Source: Quisquiliibacterium transsilvanicum (GTDB taxonomy: Bacteria; Pseudomonadota; Gammaproteobacteria; Burkholderiales; Burkholderiaceae_E). Taken from it: a stretch of DNA of 64,000 nucleotides. The position numbers and the translations under genes are program-made. Below the pieces are notes generated by a model. That model saw only the letters and a program-made list of their open reading frames with translations. It ran no database searches and was not told where the DNA came from. Within the stretch, counting starts at the first letter, position 1. Every line of letters begins with the position of its first letter. Positions 27,059 to 36,191 of this stretch are shown piece after piece. The stretch covers positions 372,001 to 436,000 of the forward strand of contig NZ_JACHGB010000003.1 in the NCBI RefSeq assembly GCF_014202215.1. Direction: 5' to 3'.

Positions 27059-30000
27059 CTACTTCTGCAGGCGGTCAGCGCCAGTATCGGATGCGCACGC
27101 CTGACTGCGCACCGCGAGAATCGCATCGACATCCGGGCGGCACGCCAGCGCGAGCATCCGCGCCTCCAGTCCGCTTGTCTCCAGCTGGAGCGGGGCTCCG
27201 CCCGCGTCGAGCGTGACGACGGCCGAGGTCACGAAGCAACGCCGGCCCGCCGCGCGCAGCTCCGCGAACCGTGCTCTCGCCCTCGCAATCGCATCCGCCC
27301 CGTCGAAGTACTCGACCGGAATCCGTCCGTCGCCATCGACGAAGGCCTTCAGGAAACCCCCGATGTGGGCCTTCGATATCTCCCCGCCACCGAACAGGGG
27401 TGCGATGTTCACTTCGTTGACGATCGCGCCGTTGCGATGCCAGGGCACCGCGATGTCTGGCGTGATGATGTCGATTCCGGCAACGTCCAGGCCGAACAGC
27501 GCGGCCCCGCGCAGCGCGATCGCCAGGTTGTCGGGATGGACACGATCGCTGACTGCCTCGTCGACCCCGCCCCAGCGGCTTGATTCGATCCGGCGCAAGG
27601 GCACCAGCGTGCCGTCGGCCGGAATCGAGGTCGGCGCGAACCCCTCTCGTGCCATCGCCGCGAGCGCGAGATCGTCGATCGGCCGGATTTCGGTGCGTTG
27701 CCAGGGCGGCAGCGACCGCTGGCGGGCAAGCTCCGCGTCGACGAGCTCGGCGACGTTGCTGCGGCCATCGCCCCTGACCGACATCGGCAGCCGCTTCACC
27801 GCGTACAGCAGCCGCCCGCCGGCGACGAACAGGCGATGACAGACACCGGGCACCTGGCGCTCCACGATCGCGCGCCGGTTCCGGGCGAGCGCTCTGGCCT
27901 CGTCGAATGCAGCCAGCAGCGAGGCCTCGTCGGCGACGTCGACCGTCACGCCCTCGCCGCGGTCCCGGTCCGATGGCTTCACGACGAGCGGATAACCCAG
28001 TTCGCGCGCCGCGCGCAGGGCCCCCTCGCGTTCCTGCACGGCCGCGTGCACCGGGGCGGGCAAGCCCGCCATGCGCAGCAGGCCCGCCGCGACCATCTTG
28101 TCCTGGGAAAGCCGCGCGCCGATCGCCGAGTCCCGGTCGGTGATGCTCCGGTCCATCCGGCGAGCCCTGCTGCCCCATCCGAGCTGGTAGACCCCGGCCC
28201 CGAGGTGGATGTACGGAATGCCCAGCTCATGCGCCACGCGCAGGACCGGGATGGTGGAAGCGCCGGCGGGGACGAGGCGGCGCAGCTGCGCCACGACGCC
28301 CGATGAGATTGCCTGCAGCAGGGACTCGCGCGCTTCCGCGCCGAGCGGGCCGGCGCAGGCCTGGTTGCAGAACTGGAGGGCAGACTGGAGTGCGATGCGC
28401 TGGCACTCCAACGGCACGTTCTCCACCACCGGGAAAGCCAGTGCTGCAGCACAGGCGCGCGGCCGCTCGCCGGAGCACTCCAGGGAGACCACGCGAGGTG
28501 GGTCGAACACCGGCAGACGCCCCAGTTCCAGGAACAGCCGTGCGACTCGCGCGACCCGATCGGCGAATGCCGCCGCGAGCCCGGTCTCGTCCAGCGCACG
28601 CGCGTCCGCGTCGCCTGGGCCCGGCTCGATCGACAGCACCTCGGAGATCGACCGGGACAGCCGCTCGATGCCCTCGGCCCTGGGGACCGCGAAGCGCGGC
28701 CGAAGCAAGGCGAAGCGCTGCAGCATACCTTGGGGGCCGTCCGGCCGCGCGACGTCGAGGCCGACCGGCCGCGCGGCGTCGACGGCGACCGACTGCCGCG
28801 CCCCTTCGTCGTCCGCGTTCCGCATGCGAGGCGCCAGCGCCGAGCGGATCTTGACGATCAGCGCGTCGCGGACCAGCTTGCCCGTCTCCGTGCGCGGGAT
28901 CGCGTCGACCACGACGATCTGGCGCGGGCGCTGCGGCCCGAGCCGCTCGGCCGCGAAACGCGCCAGGTCCTCGCGGGGCGCCTCGCGGCCCGCCTGGAAC
29001 GCGATCACGCAGGCCGGCAAGGCCTGCCCCTCGGCAACCCGGTACGGCACACAGACGACGTCCGCGACGCCGGGGTAGCCGGACATCGCGTTCTCGACTT
29101 CGGCCGGATGGATGTTGATGCCGTTGTAGACGATCATGTCGTCGGCGCGCCCGCAGTAAATCAGCTGCCCGTCCGGCGTCAGGCGACCCAGGTCGTGGGT
29201 CGTGAACCAGCCATCGCGGAACGCCGCGGCGTTCGCTTCTCGATCGTCGATGTAGGCCTCGACCATTCCGGGGCTGCGCATCCATATCTGGCCGACCTCG
29301 CCGGCCGCGACCGGCGCGCCGTCCGGGCCCGTCAGGCGGAGGTCGACGCCCTCGCAAGGGCGGCCCACCGTCCCCGGCGTGGACGCGATGTCCGCCGGAC
29401 GGGCGATCGTGATCGGACCGCAATCGTTGGCACCCAGCCGGATGAACAGGTTCTGCGTGAGCTGCCGCATCGCCCGGCGCCTGAGCGTCTCGGTGACCGT
29501 CGCCGAACCGATGCGGAGCACGCGCAGGAAACCGAGGACGTCGCGAGCGGAGTCGGGGAGCCCGCGCAGCATGTGCTGGGCGTGGAACACGGAGGCGTGG
29601 AGAACCGAGACGCGGGCCGACCGCAGTTCGTCCACGGTCCTGTTCGACAAGGGCTCGAGGACCACGAACGCCGCCCCCAGCCAGATCGCCTCGAACAGGC
29701 GCTGGTTGCACATCGCAAAGTCCAGCGGCGACAGGCAGGCCACGCGGTCGTGCTCGGTCATGCCGATCATCCCGGCGAAGATCGACGCGCGGGCAATCAG
29801 CGCCTCGTGGCCCACCGGGATCAGCTTCTTCCTGCCGGTCGATCCGGAACCCACGATGATCTGGCAGGGCGCAGGGGGCGCGGGGTCCTCGAGCGCGCGA
29901 TCGACCGGATCGCCCGGTTCACGCAGCCCCCAGGCGCAGTCGACCAGCCCACCGCGAAACCCCGGCAAGCGGTTGGCCTGTCGGTCCACGAGAATGAAAT

Positions 30001-30304
30001 CCAGGGCGAGCCTGCGGGCGAGGTCTTCACGGTAGACCACCGGGTCGCCGGGCGGCAGGCTGACGCAGGAAGCCCCCAGCCGGCACACCGCCAGCATCGC
30101 GAGCGCGTAGCCGAGCTGGTCGACGCAGGTCAGGCCGACGCGCATACCCGGCCTGACGCCGGCGGCGTGGATCCCGGCGGCAGCGGTCCAGACCGCCGCG
30201 TCGACCTGAGCGTAGGTGTAGTCCCCGCCCCTGTGCGCGAGGGCCACTGCGGCAGGAAAGTGGCGCGCGTGCTCCGCCAGCCTGGTGGTGAAGTTTCTCG
30301 TCAT
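27059..30304 (-). CDS. Fusion of adenylate-forming domain with cyanophycin-synthetase-like ATP-grasp domain
   Basis: A 1081-residue protein. Residues 1-490 are an adenylation domain: P-loop VGSGSTGRKK (151-160), GANDCGPITIA (291-301), THDLG (369-373), GRADDMIVYNGINIHPAEVE (385-404) and A10 PRTETGKLVRD with Lys476. After a linker, about 560-715 resembles the region ahead of the ATP-grasp in cyanophycin synthetase (IPVLRVAHELGIPYIHLGAG, QLGWGSRARRMDRS). Residues 715-985 are the ATP-grasp itself, with KPSDRDRGEGV (776-786) and the metal-binding GAIVNEVNIAPLF (959-971). The Mur-ligase domain of CphA is missing and no carrier domain is seen. One protein thus holds two different ATP-dependent carboxylate activators, suggesting ribosome-independent peptide or amide synthesis. 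The product is unknown. Confidence 0.82.
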   Translation of the reverse strand: MTRNFTTRLAEHARHFPAAVALAHRGGDYTYAQVDAAVWTAAAGIHAAGVRPGMRVGLTCVDQLGYALAMLAVCRLGASCVSLPPGDPVVYREDLARRLALDFILVDRQANRLPGFRGGLVDCAWGLREPGDPVDRALEDPAPPAPCQIIVGSGSTGRKKLIPVGHEALIARASIFAGMIGMTEHDRVACLSPLDFAMCNQRLFEAIWLGAAFVVLEPLSNRTVDELRSARVSVLHASVFHAQHMLRGLPDSARDVLGFLRVLRIGSATVTETLRRRAMRQLTQNLFIRLGANDCGPITIARPADIASTPGTVGRPCEGVDLRLTGPDGAPVAAGEVGQIWMRSPGMVEAYIDDREANAAAFRDGWFTTHDLGRLTPDGQLIYCGRADDMIVYNGINIHPAEVENAMSGYPGVADVVCVPYRVAEGQALPACVIAFQAGREAPREDLARFAAERLGPQRPRQIVVVDAIPRTETGKLVRDALIVKIRSALAPRMRNADDEGARQSVAVDAARPVGLDVARPDGPQGMLQRFALLRPRFAVPRAEGIERLSRSISEVLSIEPGPGDADARALDETGLAAAFADRVARVARLFLELGRLPVFDPPRVVSLECSGERPRACAAALAFPVVENVPLECQRIALQSALQFCNQACAGPLGAEARESLLQAISSGVVAQLRRLVPAGASTIPVLRVAHELGIPYIHLGAGVYQLGWGSRARRMDRSITDRDSAIGARLSQDKMVAAGLLRMAGLPAPVHAAVQEREGALRAARELGYPLVVKPSDRDRGEGVTVDVADEASLLAAFDEARALARNRRAIVERQVPGVCHRLFVAGGRLLYAVKRLPMSVRGDGRSNVAELVDAELARQRSLPPWQRTEIRPIDDLALAAMAREGFAPTSIPADGTLVPLRRIESSRWGGVDEAVSDRVHPDNLAIALRGAALFGLDVAGIDIITPDIAVPWHRNGAIVNEVNIAPLFGGGEISKAHIGGFLKAFVDGDGRIPVEYFDGADAIARARARFAELRAAGRRCFVTSAVVTLDAGGAPLQLETSGLEARMLALACRPDVDAILAVRSQACASDTGADRLQK

Positions 30305-30436
30305 GGATGGAAAGCGCCCCGAAGCCGCGCCGAGGCACGCCCGCAGAGACGCGCGGCCCGGAAATGCGCGACAGTGCCGGGCGATTCTATGGCGTTTCGA
30401 TCCATCCCGAGGATTGCCGGGGGTCGCGGCCCGCGT

Positions 30437-31465
30437 TCAGCCCTCCTCCTCCGGCGAGCTGGCGTCGCGCTTCTTCGCCCCGAACGGATAGGCACTGCCC
30501 GTCTCGCCCGGCCGCGCCGGGATGCGCAGCGACAGCAGCATGGTCACCGCCAGCGTGGTCACTGTGAAGCCCAGCGACCAGACGATCGGGATCTTGTAGA
30601 TGTCGACCAGCAGCATCTTGGTGCCGATGAACACCAGCACCACGGCCAGCCCGTAGGGCAGCAGGTGGAAGCGCTCGTGCATCCCGGCCAGCAGGAAGTA
30701 CATCGCGCGCAGGCCCAGGATGGCGAACACGTTGGAGGTGAGCACGATGAAGGAATCGGTGGTGATCGCGAAGATCGCCGGGATCGAGTCGACCGCGAAC
30801 ACCACGTCGACGATGCCGATCAGCAGGATCACCACCAGCAGCGGCGTGGCCATTCGCACGCCGTTCACGGTCGTGAAGAAGCGCTCACCGTCGTAGCCCG
30901 GGGCGATCTTCACGCGGCGCTTGACCCACTGCAGCGCGGGGTTCGCGTCGAGGTCGGGCTCCTGGCCCGCGGCCCACCACATCTTCACGCCGGTGAAGAC
31001 CAGGAAGACGCCGAACAGGTACATCACCCAGTGGAAGCTGGCGATCAGCCAGGCGCCGACCAGGATCATCACCGCGCGCAGGATCAGCGCGCCGATGATG
31101 CCGATCATCAGCACCCGCCGCTGGAACTCCGCGGGCACCGCGAAGTAGGTGAACAGCATCAGGAACACGAAGATGTTGTCGACCGCCAGCGCCTTCTCCA
31201 CCAGGTAGCCGGTGACGAACTCGAGCGCCTTGGCGTCGGCCAGTTCGCGCGCCGCGGCGTCACCCGAGGCGCCGCCCAGGTACCACCAGAGCCAGCCGAC
31301 GAACACGAAGGAGACCGCCACCCAGACCAGCGACCACATGCCCGCTTCGCGCAGCGACACGGCCTGGGCGCCGCGGCGGTTGAGAGCGACGAAATCGACG
31401 ACGAGGGCGACCAGGACGAAGGCCGCGAAAAACGACCACAGCAGGGGCGTGCCGATGGAGAGCAT
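30437..31465 (-). CDS. alx: TerC/Alx-family integral membrane protein
   Basis: A 342-residue inner-membrane protein with about nine hydrophobic spans. Family signatures are EKALAVDNIFVFLMLF and DVVFAVDSIPAIFAIT, each with a conserved Asp in the membrane, and GLRAMYFLLAGM. In E. coli, Alx (and related MntP/TerC proteins) is linked to manganese export and alkaline stress. The length and architecture match Alx rather than the shorter TerC. It starts with MLSIGTPLLW at 31465 and is preceded by a yybP-ykoY riboswitch, supporting a manganese role. Confidence 0.93.
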   Translation of the reverse strand: MLSIGTPLLWSFFAAFVLVALVVDFVALNRRGAQAVSLREAGMWSLVWVAVSFVFVGWLWWYLGGASGDAAARELADAKALEFVTGYLVEKALAVDNIFVFLMLFTYFAVPAEFQRRVLMIGIIGALILRAVMILVGAWLIASFHWVMYLFGVFLVFTGVKMWWAAGQEPDLDANPALQWVKRRVKIAPGYDGERFFTTVNGVRMATPLLVVILLIGIVDVVFAVDSIPAIFAITTDSFIVLTSNVFAILGLRAMYFLLAGMHERFHLLPYGLAVVLVFIGTKMLLVDIYKIPIVWSLGFTVTTLAVTMLLSLRIPARPGETGSAYPFGAKKRDASSPEEEG

Positions 31466-31511
31466 CGGGGAAGACCTTTCTCACCAGCCTGGCAAGGGCA
31501 GGACGACGGGG

Positions 31512-31675
31512 TTTGTCGAAGGTCCTCGCCGGTCTGGCCGACCGGATCGCGCATGGCTGCGCGCCGGTTCACGACACCGGGCATGCGATCGAGTGCCAGA
31601 CCGACCGCTGCCGTAATGACGATGTCGCGGCGCGGAAATCCTGAAGATCCGCGCCGGCTACTCCCCGATGGAGGC
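31512..31675 (-). promoter_or_regulatory. yybP-ykoY manganese riboswitch ahead of alx
   Basis: Read on the minus strand the leader contains the hallmark GGGGAGUAG element near its 5' end (around 31661-31670). It then has the GACATCGTCATTACGG stretch, a paired middle arm, GTGTCGTGAACCGG, and the 3' block GGCGAGGACCTTCGAC. These are the conserved loops of the yybP-ykoY (Mn2+-sensing) class, the same element that controls alx in E. coli. It ends about 46 nt ahead of the alx ATG. The leader runs from about 31675, with its outer stem boundary uncertain by several bases. Confidence 0.88.
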
Positions 31676-31796
31676 GAAGCGGATTTGAGCAGCAGTCTTG
31701 ACGCCGGTCAACAAAACCCTGTGAATGGCAAGGACAATTGCGGTCCACAGGGCCCTCGCGGCGCCCTTACCAGAGACGTGCATACCGGAGCTGCCC

Positions 31797-32837
31797 ATGC
31801 CGAATCAGAACCACTTCGCAGGCACCGTCAACGACGACTGGCTCGCGCAGCACCGCGAGGACGCGCTCGAGCCCGGCCTGCCGATCGTCGATCCGCACCA
31901 TCACCTGTGGGTCACGAAAAGCGGCAGCTACCTGTTCGCGGACTTACTCGCCGACCTGGACTGCGGACACGACGTGCGCGCCACGGTCTACGCTGAGTGC
32001 GGCTCGATGTACCGGGCCGACGGCCCCGAGGAATGGCGCTCGCTGGGCGAAACCGAGTTCGTCACAGGCGTGGCGGCGATGAGCGCAAGCGGGCTGTTCG
32101 GCCGCACGCGGGCCTGCGCCGCGATGTTCGGCAACGTCGACATGCGGCTCGGCGAGCGTGCGCGGCCGATCCTGGAAGCGCACATCGCCGCCAGCGGCCA
32201 CCGCTTCCGCGGCGTCCGCTTCTCCACCGCCTGGGACGCGGACGAGCGGGTGCACCGTGTGGTGCCCGAGCAGGCGCTGCTCGCCGACCCGCGGGTGCGC
32301 CGCGGCCTGGCCTGCCTCGCGCCGCTGGGCCTGTCGCTGGACGCCTGGGTCTACCACCCGCAGCTTCCCCAGCTGGCGGCGGTCGCCGACGCCTTTCCCG
32401 AGCTGACGATCATCCTCAACCACATCGGCGCGCCGATCCTGGGCGGCCCCTACGCCGGCCGCCGCGACGAGGTGCTGGCGAGCTGGCGGGCGGGGCTGTC
32501 GGAACTCGCCAGGCGGCCCAACGTGTTTCTGAAGGTCGGCGCGATCCCGATCCGCCTGCCCGGCGCCGCCCGCAGCGAGGCCTCGGGGCCGCCCTCGTCC
32601 GAGACGGTGGCGGGCGCCTGGCAGCCCTTCGTCGAGACCTGCGTCGAGCTGTTCGGCGCGCAGCGCTGCATGTTCGAAAGCAACTTCCCGGTGCAGAAGC
32701 GCTGGTGCAGCTACGGGGTGGTGTGGAACGCCTTCAAGCGGGTTGCGGCCGGCGCCTCCGCCGACGAGAAGCGCGCGCTGTTCGCGGGCGCCGCGATCCG
32801 GGCCTACCGGCTGCCGGCAGCGCTGATCGGCGGCTGA
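31797..32837 (+). CDS. Amidohydrolase-family (amidohydro_2) lactonase/decarboxylase-like enzyme
   Basis: A 346-residue TIM-barrel metal-dependent hydrolase of the amidohydrolase 2 type. IVDPHHHLW (about residue 30) carries the two metal-binding histidines, ILNHIGAPI supplies a later histidine, and MFESNFPVQK ends the barrel. The closest named members are 2-pyrone-4,6-dicarboxylate hydrolase, L-fuconolactonase and 4-sulfomuconolactonase. ATG 31797 has GGAG 6 nt upstream; the upstream ATG at 31725 lacks one. It is followed 67 nt later by an alpha/beta hydrolase on the same strand, possibly one unit. Confidence 0.86.
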   Translation: MPNQNHFAGTVNDDWLAQHREDALEPGLPIVDPHHHLWVTKSGSYLFADLLADLDCGHDVRATVYAECGSMYRADGPEEWRSLGETEFVTGVAAMSASGLFGRTRACAAMFGNVDMRLGERARPILEAHIAASGHRFRGVRFSTAWDADERVHRVVPEQALLADPRVRRGLACLAPLGLSLDAWVYHPQLPQLAAVADAFPELTIILNHIGAPILGGPYAGRRDEVLASWRAGLSELARRPNVFLKVGAIPIRLPGAARSEASGPPSSETVAGAWQPFVETCVELFGAQRCMFESNFPVQKRWCSYGVVWNAFKRVAAGASADEKRALFAGAAIRAYRLPAALIGG

Positions 32838-32904
32838 CGAGACTGAGGCGGCTGGCGCGGCGGCTCCGTTATGATCCGCCCGCCCCGACCACGCCGCCCA
32901 CGCG

Positions 32905-33789
32905 ATGCCCCTGATCGTCTTCTCCCACGCCAACAGCTTCCCTGCGGCCACCTACGCGATGCTGTTCCGCTCGCTGCGGGCGCGCGGCTTCACGGTCAAG
33001 GCCATCGACAAGTTCGGCCACGACCCGGCCTACCCGGTGACCAGCAACTGGCCCTTCCTGGTGCAGCAGCTGGCTGACTTCGCCGCCCCGGAGATCGAGG
33101 CGCATGGCGGCCCCGCCTATCTGGTCGGACACTCGCTGGGCGGCTTCCTCAGTCTGATGTGCGCAGCGCGCCACCCCCGGCTTGGCGGCAAGGGGGCGCA
33201 GGGCGTGCTGCTGCTGGACTCGCCGATCCTCGGCGGCTGGAAGGCGCAAACGCTGGCGCTGATGAAGCGGGCCCAGGTCGTTGGCTCGGTCTCGCCGGGC
33301 CGCGTCAGCCGCAAGCGGCGCAACCAGTGGCCGGACGCCGAGGCGGTGCTGGAGCACTTCCGCCACAAGCGGCCCTTCATGCGCTGGCACCCGCAGATGC
33401 TGCTGGACTACGTCGCTCACTGCACCCGCGACGAGCCCGCTCCGGACGGCGGCACCCGGCGCATGCTGGACTTCGACCGCGACGTCGAGACCGCGATCTA
33501 CAACACCCTGCCGCACAACCTCGACCGGCTGCTGCGCCGGCACCCGCTGCAGTGCCCGGTGGGCTTCATCGGCGGCACCCGCTCGGTGGAAATGAAGCAG
33601 GTGGGCATGACGATGACCCGCCAGGTGGTCGGCCGCACCCACCCGGAGCGGATGCGCATGGTCGAGGGCTCGCACTTGTTCCCGATGGAGCGGCCACAGG
33701 AGACTGCGGCTGCGATCGAGGAGATGCTGCAGGGGCTCCGGAATGCCGGGGGCCAGGCCCCGGCACCGGTGAGGAAGACCGCCGCCTGA
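32905..33789 (+). CDS. Alpha/beta-fold hydrolase
   Basis: A 294-residue hydrolase. The nucleophile elbow is VGHSLGG (Ser about residue 75) and the oxyanion region is VFSHANSFPAATY near the N-terminus, as in epoxide-hydrolase/esterase relatives. The catalytic histidine is likely in EGSHLFPME near residue 255. No signal peptide, so cytoplasmic. It lies after the amidohydrolase gene and converges with the acyl-CoA dehydrogenase genes. Substrate unknown. Confidence 0.85.
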   Translation: MPLIVFSHANSFPAATYAMLFRSLRARGFTVKAIDKFGHDPAYPVTSNWPFLVQQLADFAAPEIEAHGGPAYLVGHSLGGFLSLMCAARHPRLGGKGAQGVLLLDSPILGGWKAQTLALMKRAQVVGSVSPGRVSRKRRNQWPDAEAVLEHFRHKRPFMRWHPQMLLDYVAHCTRDEPAPDGGTRRMLDFDRDVETAIYNTLPHNLDRLLRRHPLQCPVGFIGGTRSVEMKQVGMTMTRQVVGRTHPERMRMVEGSHLFPMERPQETAAAIEEMLQGLRNAGGQAPAPVRKTAA

Positions 33790-33855
33790 CCAGGCGGCGG
33801 CACGCGCCGGGGTCATGCGCCAGCGGCCCGCGGCCGCTGCGCCCGACGCCGACCC

Positions 33856-34983
33856 TCAACCAAACAAGAGCTCCCCCAGCCGCGCCCGGTGATGCGCGCC
33901 GTCGCCATAGACGCCGTGCAGGAACAGCGCCCGGCGCAGGAAAATCTGCGCGTCGCAGTCCCAGGTGAAGCCGAAACCGCCGTGGAACTGCACCGCGCGG
34001 TCGCCCGCCCAGGCGAAGGTCTCGCCGGACTCCAGCTTGGCCATTCTCAGCGCCACCTCGGCATCCTCACCCGCGGCCAGCAGCGTGGCCGCGTGGTACA
34101 GGTGCGAGCGCGAGCGCTCCAGGCCGATCAGGATCTCCGCGCAGGTGTGCTTGAGCGACTGGTAGCTGCCGATCTTGCGGCCGAAGGCGGTGCGCGTGTT
34201 CAGGTAGTCGACCATCAGGTCCAGCGCGCCCGCGATGCCGCCTGCGGCCTCGGCCGAGGCCAGCAGCAGTGCGGCGTCGCTCAGCGCGCGCAGCGCCGCC
34301 TGCGCGTGCGCGCCCGCGATCAGCCTTTCCTGCGGCACGCGCATGCCGTCGAGCGTCAGCGTGTACGCGCGCCGGGTCTCGTCGATCGCGGCGTCGCGCC
34401 GCAGCGCGCCCACGGGAAGTTCGCCGCGCTCGAGGACCACCAGCGCCGGCGCGCCGTCGAGCGACACGGTCGCCATCAGCAGCTCGGCGACGTCCGCGTC
34501 GCAGACCAGCGTCTTGGTGCCGGCCAGCGCCAGCGCGCCGCCCTCGCGCACCGCGCTGGCCTGGGCATGCGCCAGCGTCCAGTCGCCCTCGGGCTCCAGT
34601 ACCGCGGTCGTGGCGATCGCGCCTGCGGCCACGCGGGCCAGCCAGTCCGCCTGCTGCGCCTCGCTGCCGCCGGCCAGCGCCGCGTGCACGAAGATCTGCG
34701 TGCTGCCGAACGGGGTGGCGAACAGCCTGCGCCCCATCGGCTCGGCGATGGTGGCCGCTTCGGCAAGCGACAGCCCGCTGCCGCCGAAGCGCTCGGGCAC
34801 CGCGATGCCAGACCAGCCCAGGGCGACCATCTCGTCCCATATGGCGCGCTCGAAGCCGTGCTCGGAGGTCATCTGCGCGCGCACCGATGTGATCGGCGCC
34901 TTGTCGCGGCAGAACGCGGTGGCCGCGTCCAGCAGCATCGCCTGCTCGTCGGTGAAGACGATTCGATTGGAGAGTCCGTGCAT
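33856..34983 (-). CDS. Acyl-CoA dehydrogenase, small-subunit-like
   Basis: A 375-residue FAD-dependent acyl-CoA dehydrogenase fold. Recognisable parts are the N-terminal helical region, the beta-barrel VPERFGGSGLSLAEA, the helix segment RTAFGRKIGSYQSLKH and the flavin-binding QFHGGFGFTWD. It starts 4 nt after the stop of the next acyl-CoA dehydrogenase gene. That layout, one of about 375 and one of 396 residues, resembles heteromeric pairs such as PimC/PimD (pimeloyl-CoA dehydrogenase) and steroid side-chain enzymes. The middle domain is less conserved than usual, consistent with a partner subunit. Confidence 0.88.
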   Translation of the reverse strand: MHGLSNRIVFTDEQAMLLDAATAFCRDKAPITSVRAQMTSEHGFERAIWDEMVALGWSGIAVPERFGGSGLSLAEAATIAEPMGRRLFATPFGSTQIFVHAALAGGSEAQQADWLARVAAGAIATTAVLEPEGDWTLAHAQASAVREGGALALAGTKTLVCDADVAELLMATVSLDGAPALVVLERGELPVGALRRDAAIDETRRAYTLTLDGMRVPQERLIAGAHAQAALRALSDAALLLASAEAAGGIAGALDLMVDYLNTRTAFGRKIGSYQSLKHTCAEILIGLERSRSHLYHAATLLAAGEDAEVALRMAKLESGETFAWAGDRAVQFHGGFGFTWDCDAQIFLRRALFLHGVYGDGAHHRARLGELLFG

Positions 34984-34987
34984 GGCG

Positions 34988-36178
34988 TCAGTCCTTCGGA
35001 AGGCCGAGCACGCGCTCGCCGATGATGTTGGCCTGGATCTGGCTGGTGCCGCCGCCGATGGTCGACGAGAAGGCGTTCAGGTAGGAGCGCTGCCAGAGGC
35101 CGCCGTCCACCGCCTGGGAGTCGCCGACGAAGCGCGCGGCATTGGCGCCCTGCAGCGACAGCGAGAACTGGAAGAGCCTGCGCCGATGCTCGGTGATGCG
35201 CAGCTTGTTCGACAGCGCGATGGCATCGGGACGCTCGCTGCACAGCGCGGGGATCTCCGAGCGCGCGCCGCAGAGCAGGTCGCCCTGCTCCTCGACCGCG
35301 AAGCGCACCAGGCTGTCGCGCACGAAGGGATCCTCGAGCGCGGGGCGCCCGTTGCGGCGCGATCTTCGCGCAAGCTCCACCACGTCGTCGAGCCCCACCG
35401 CCATCTTCGCCAGGCCGCCGGCCTGGCCGCCGGAGGCGCCGCGCTCGAAGGTCAGCGTCATCATCGCGATCTTCCAGCCCTCGCCCTCGCGGCCCATCAA
35501 GGTGTCGGCGGGAACGTGCGCATCGGTGAAGAAGGTCTGCGTGAAGCCGTATTCACCGGTGAGCTTGCGGATCGGCTGGGTCTCGATGCCGGGCGTGCGC
35601 ATCGGGATCAGGAAATAGGACAGGCCGGCGTAACGCTTCTCCTTGGGATTGGTGCGCGCCAGCAGGATCATGTACTTCGCGTAGCTGCCCAGGCTGGTCC
35701 AGATCTTCGAGCCGTTGATCACATACTCGTCACCCTTGCGCTCGGCGCGCGTCTGGCTGTTCGCCAGGTCGGAGCCCTGGTCGGGCTCCGAGAAGCCCTG
35801 GCACCAGATGTCGTCGGCGCTGAGGATGCCCGGGATGAAACGCTTCTTCTGCTCCTCGGTGCCGATCGCCAGGATCAGCGGCCCCGCCCAGTTCAGGCCG
35901 ATGGTGTTCGGCACGAAGGGCACCTGCTCGCTGGCCATCTCCTCGTCGGCGATGTCCTGGTAGACCTGCGGCCGGCCGCCGCCGCCGTACTGCTTCGGCC
36001 AGGCCATGCCGAGATAGCCGGCCTCGTAGACCTTGCGCTGCCAGTCGCGCAGGTACTCGAACTGCTGGTCGGTGCCCACCTCCATGAAGGTCTCGGGCAG
36101 CAGGAAATCGGGCTGGGGAGGCCGGTTGGCGCGCAGCCAGTTCCGGACCTCGAGGCGGAATTGTTCGAGTTCGCTCAT
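34988..36178 (-). CDS. Acyl-CoA dehydrogenase, large-subunit-like
   Basis: A 396-residue acyl-CoA dehydrogenase. Conserved blocks include GCD-like CQGFSEPDQGSDLAN, GSKIWTSLGSYAKYMILLART (flavin and substrate side) and the C-terminal GGGTSQIQANIIGERVLGLP. It catalyses alpha,beta-desaturation of an acyl-CoA with FAD, passing electrons to an electron-transfer flavoprotein. ATG 36178 fits the family start MSELEQFRLEVRNWLR. It lies 13 nt after the enoyl-CoA hydratase gene and 4 nt before the small-subunit-like gene, so the three form one operon that would carry out successive beta-oxidation steps. Confidence 0.92.
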   Translation of the reverse strand: MSELEQFRLEVRNWLRANRPPQPDFLLPETFMEVGTDQQFEYLRDWQRKVYEAGYLGMAWPKQYGGGGRPQVYQDIADEEMASEQVPFVPNTIGLNWAGPLILAIGTEEQKKRFIPGILSADDIWCQGFSEPDQGSDLANSQTRAERKGDEYVINGSKIWTSLGSYAKYMILLARTNPKEKRYAGLSYFLIPMRTPGIETQPIRKLTGEYGFTQTFFTDAHVPADTLMGREGEGWKIAMMTLTFERGASGGQAGGLAKMAVGLDDVVELARRSRRNGRPALEDPFVRDSLVRFAVEEQGDLLCGARSEIPALCSERPDAIALSNKLRITEHRRRLFQFSLSLQGANAARFVGDSQAVDGGLWQRSYLNAFSSTIGGGTSQIQANIIGERVLGLPKD

Positions 36179-36191
36179 CGTGTGCCCCTGT

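Noticed and set aside
28730-31996. Plus-strand open frame of 1088 codons opposite the adenylation-ATP-grasp and alx genes
   Set aside because: It is the antisense shadow of high-G+C genes: Arg/His/Gln/Asp-rich, no domain, no ribosome site, and it crosses two real genes and a riboswitch.
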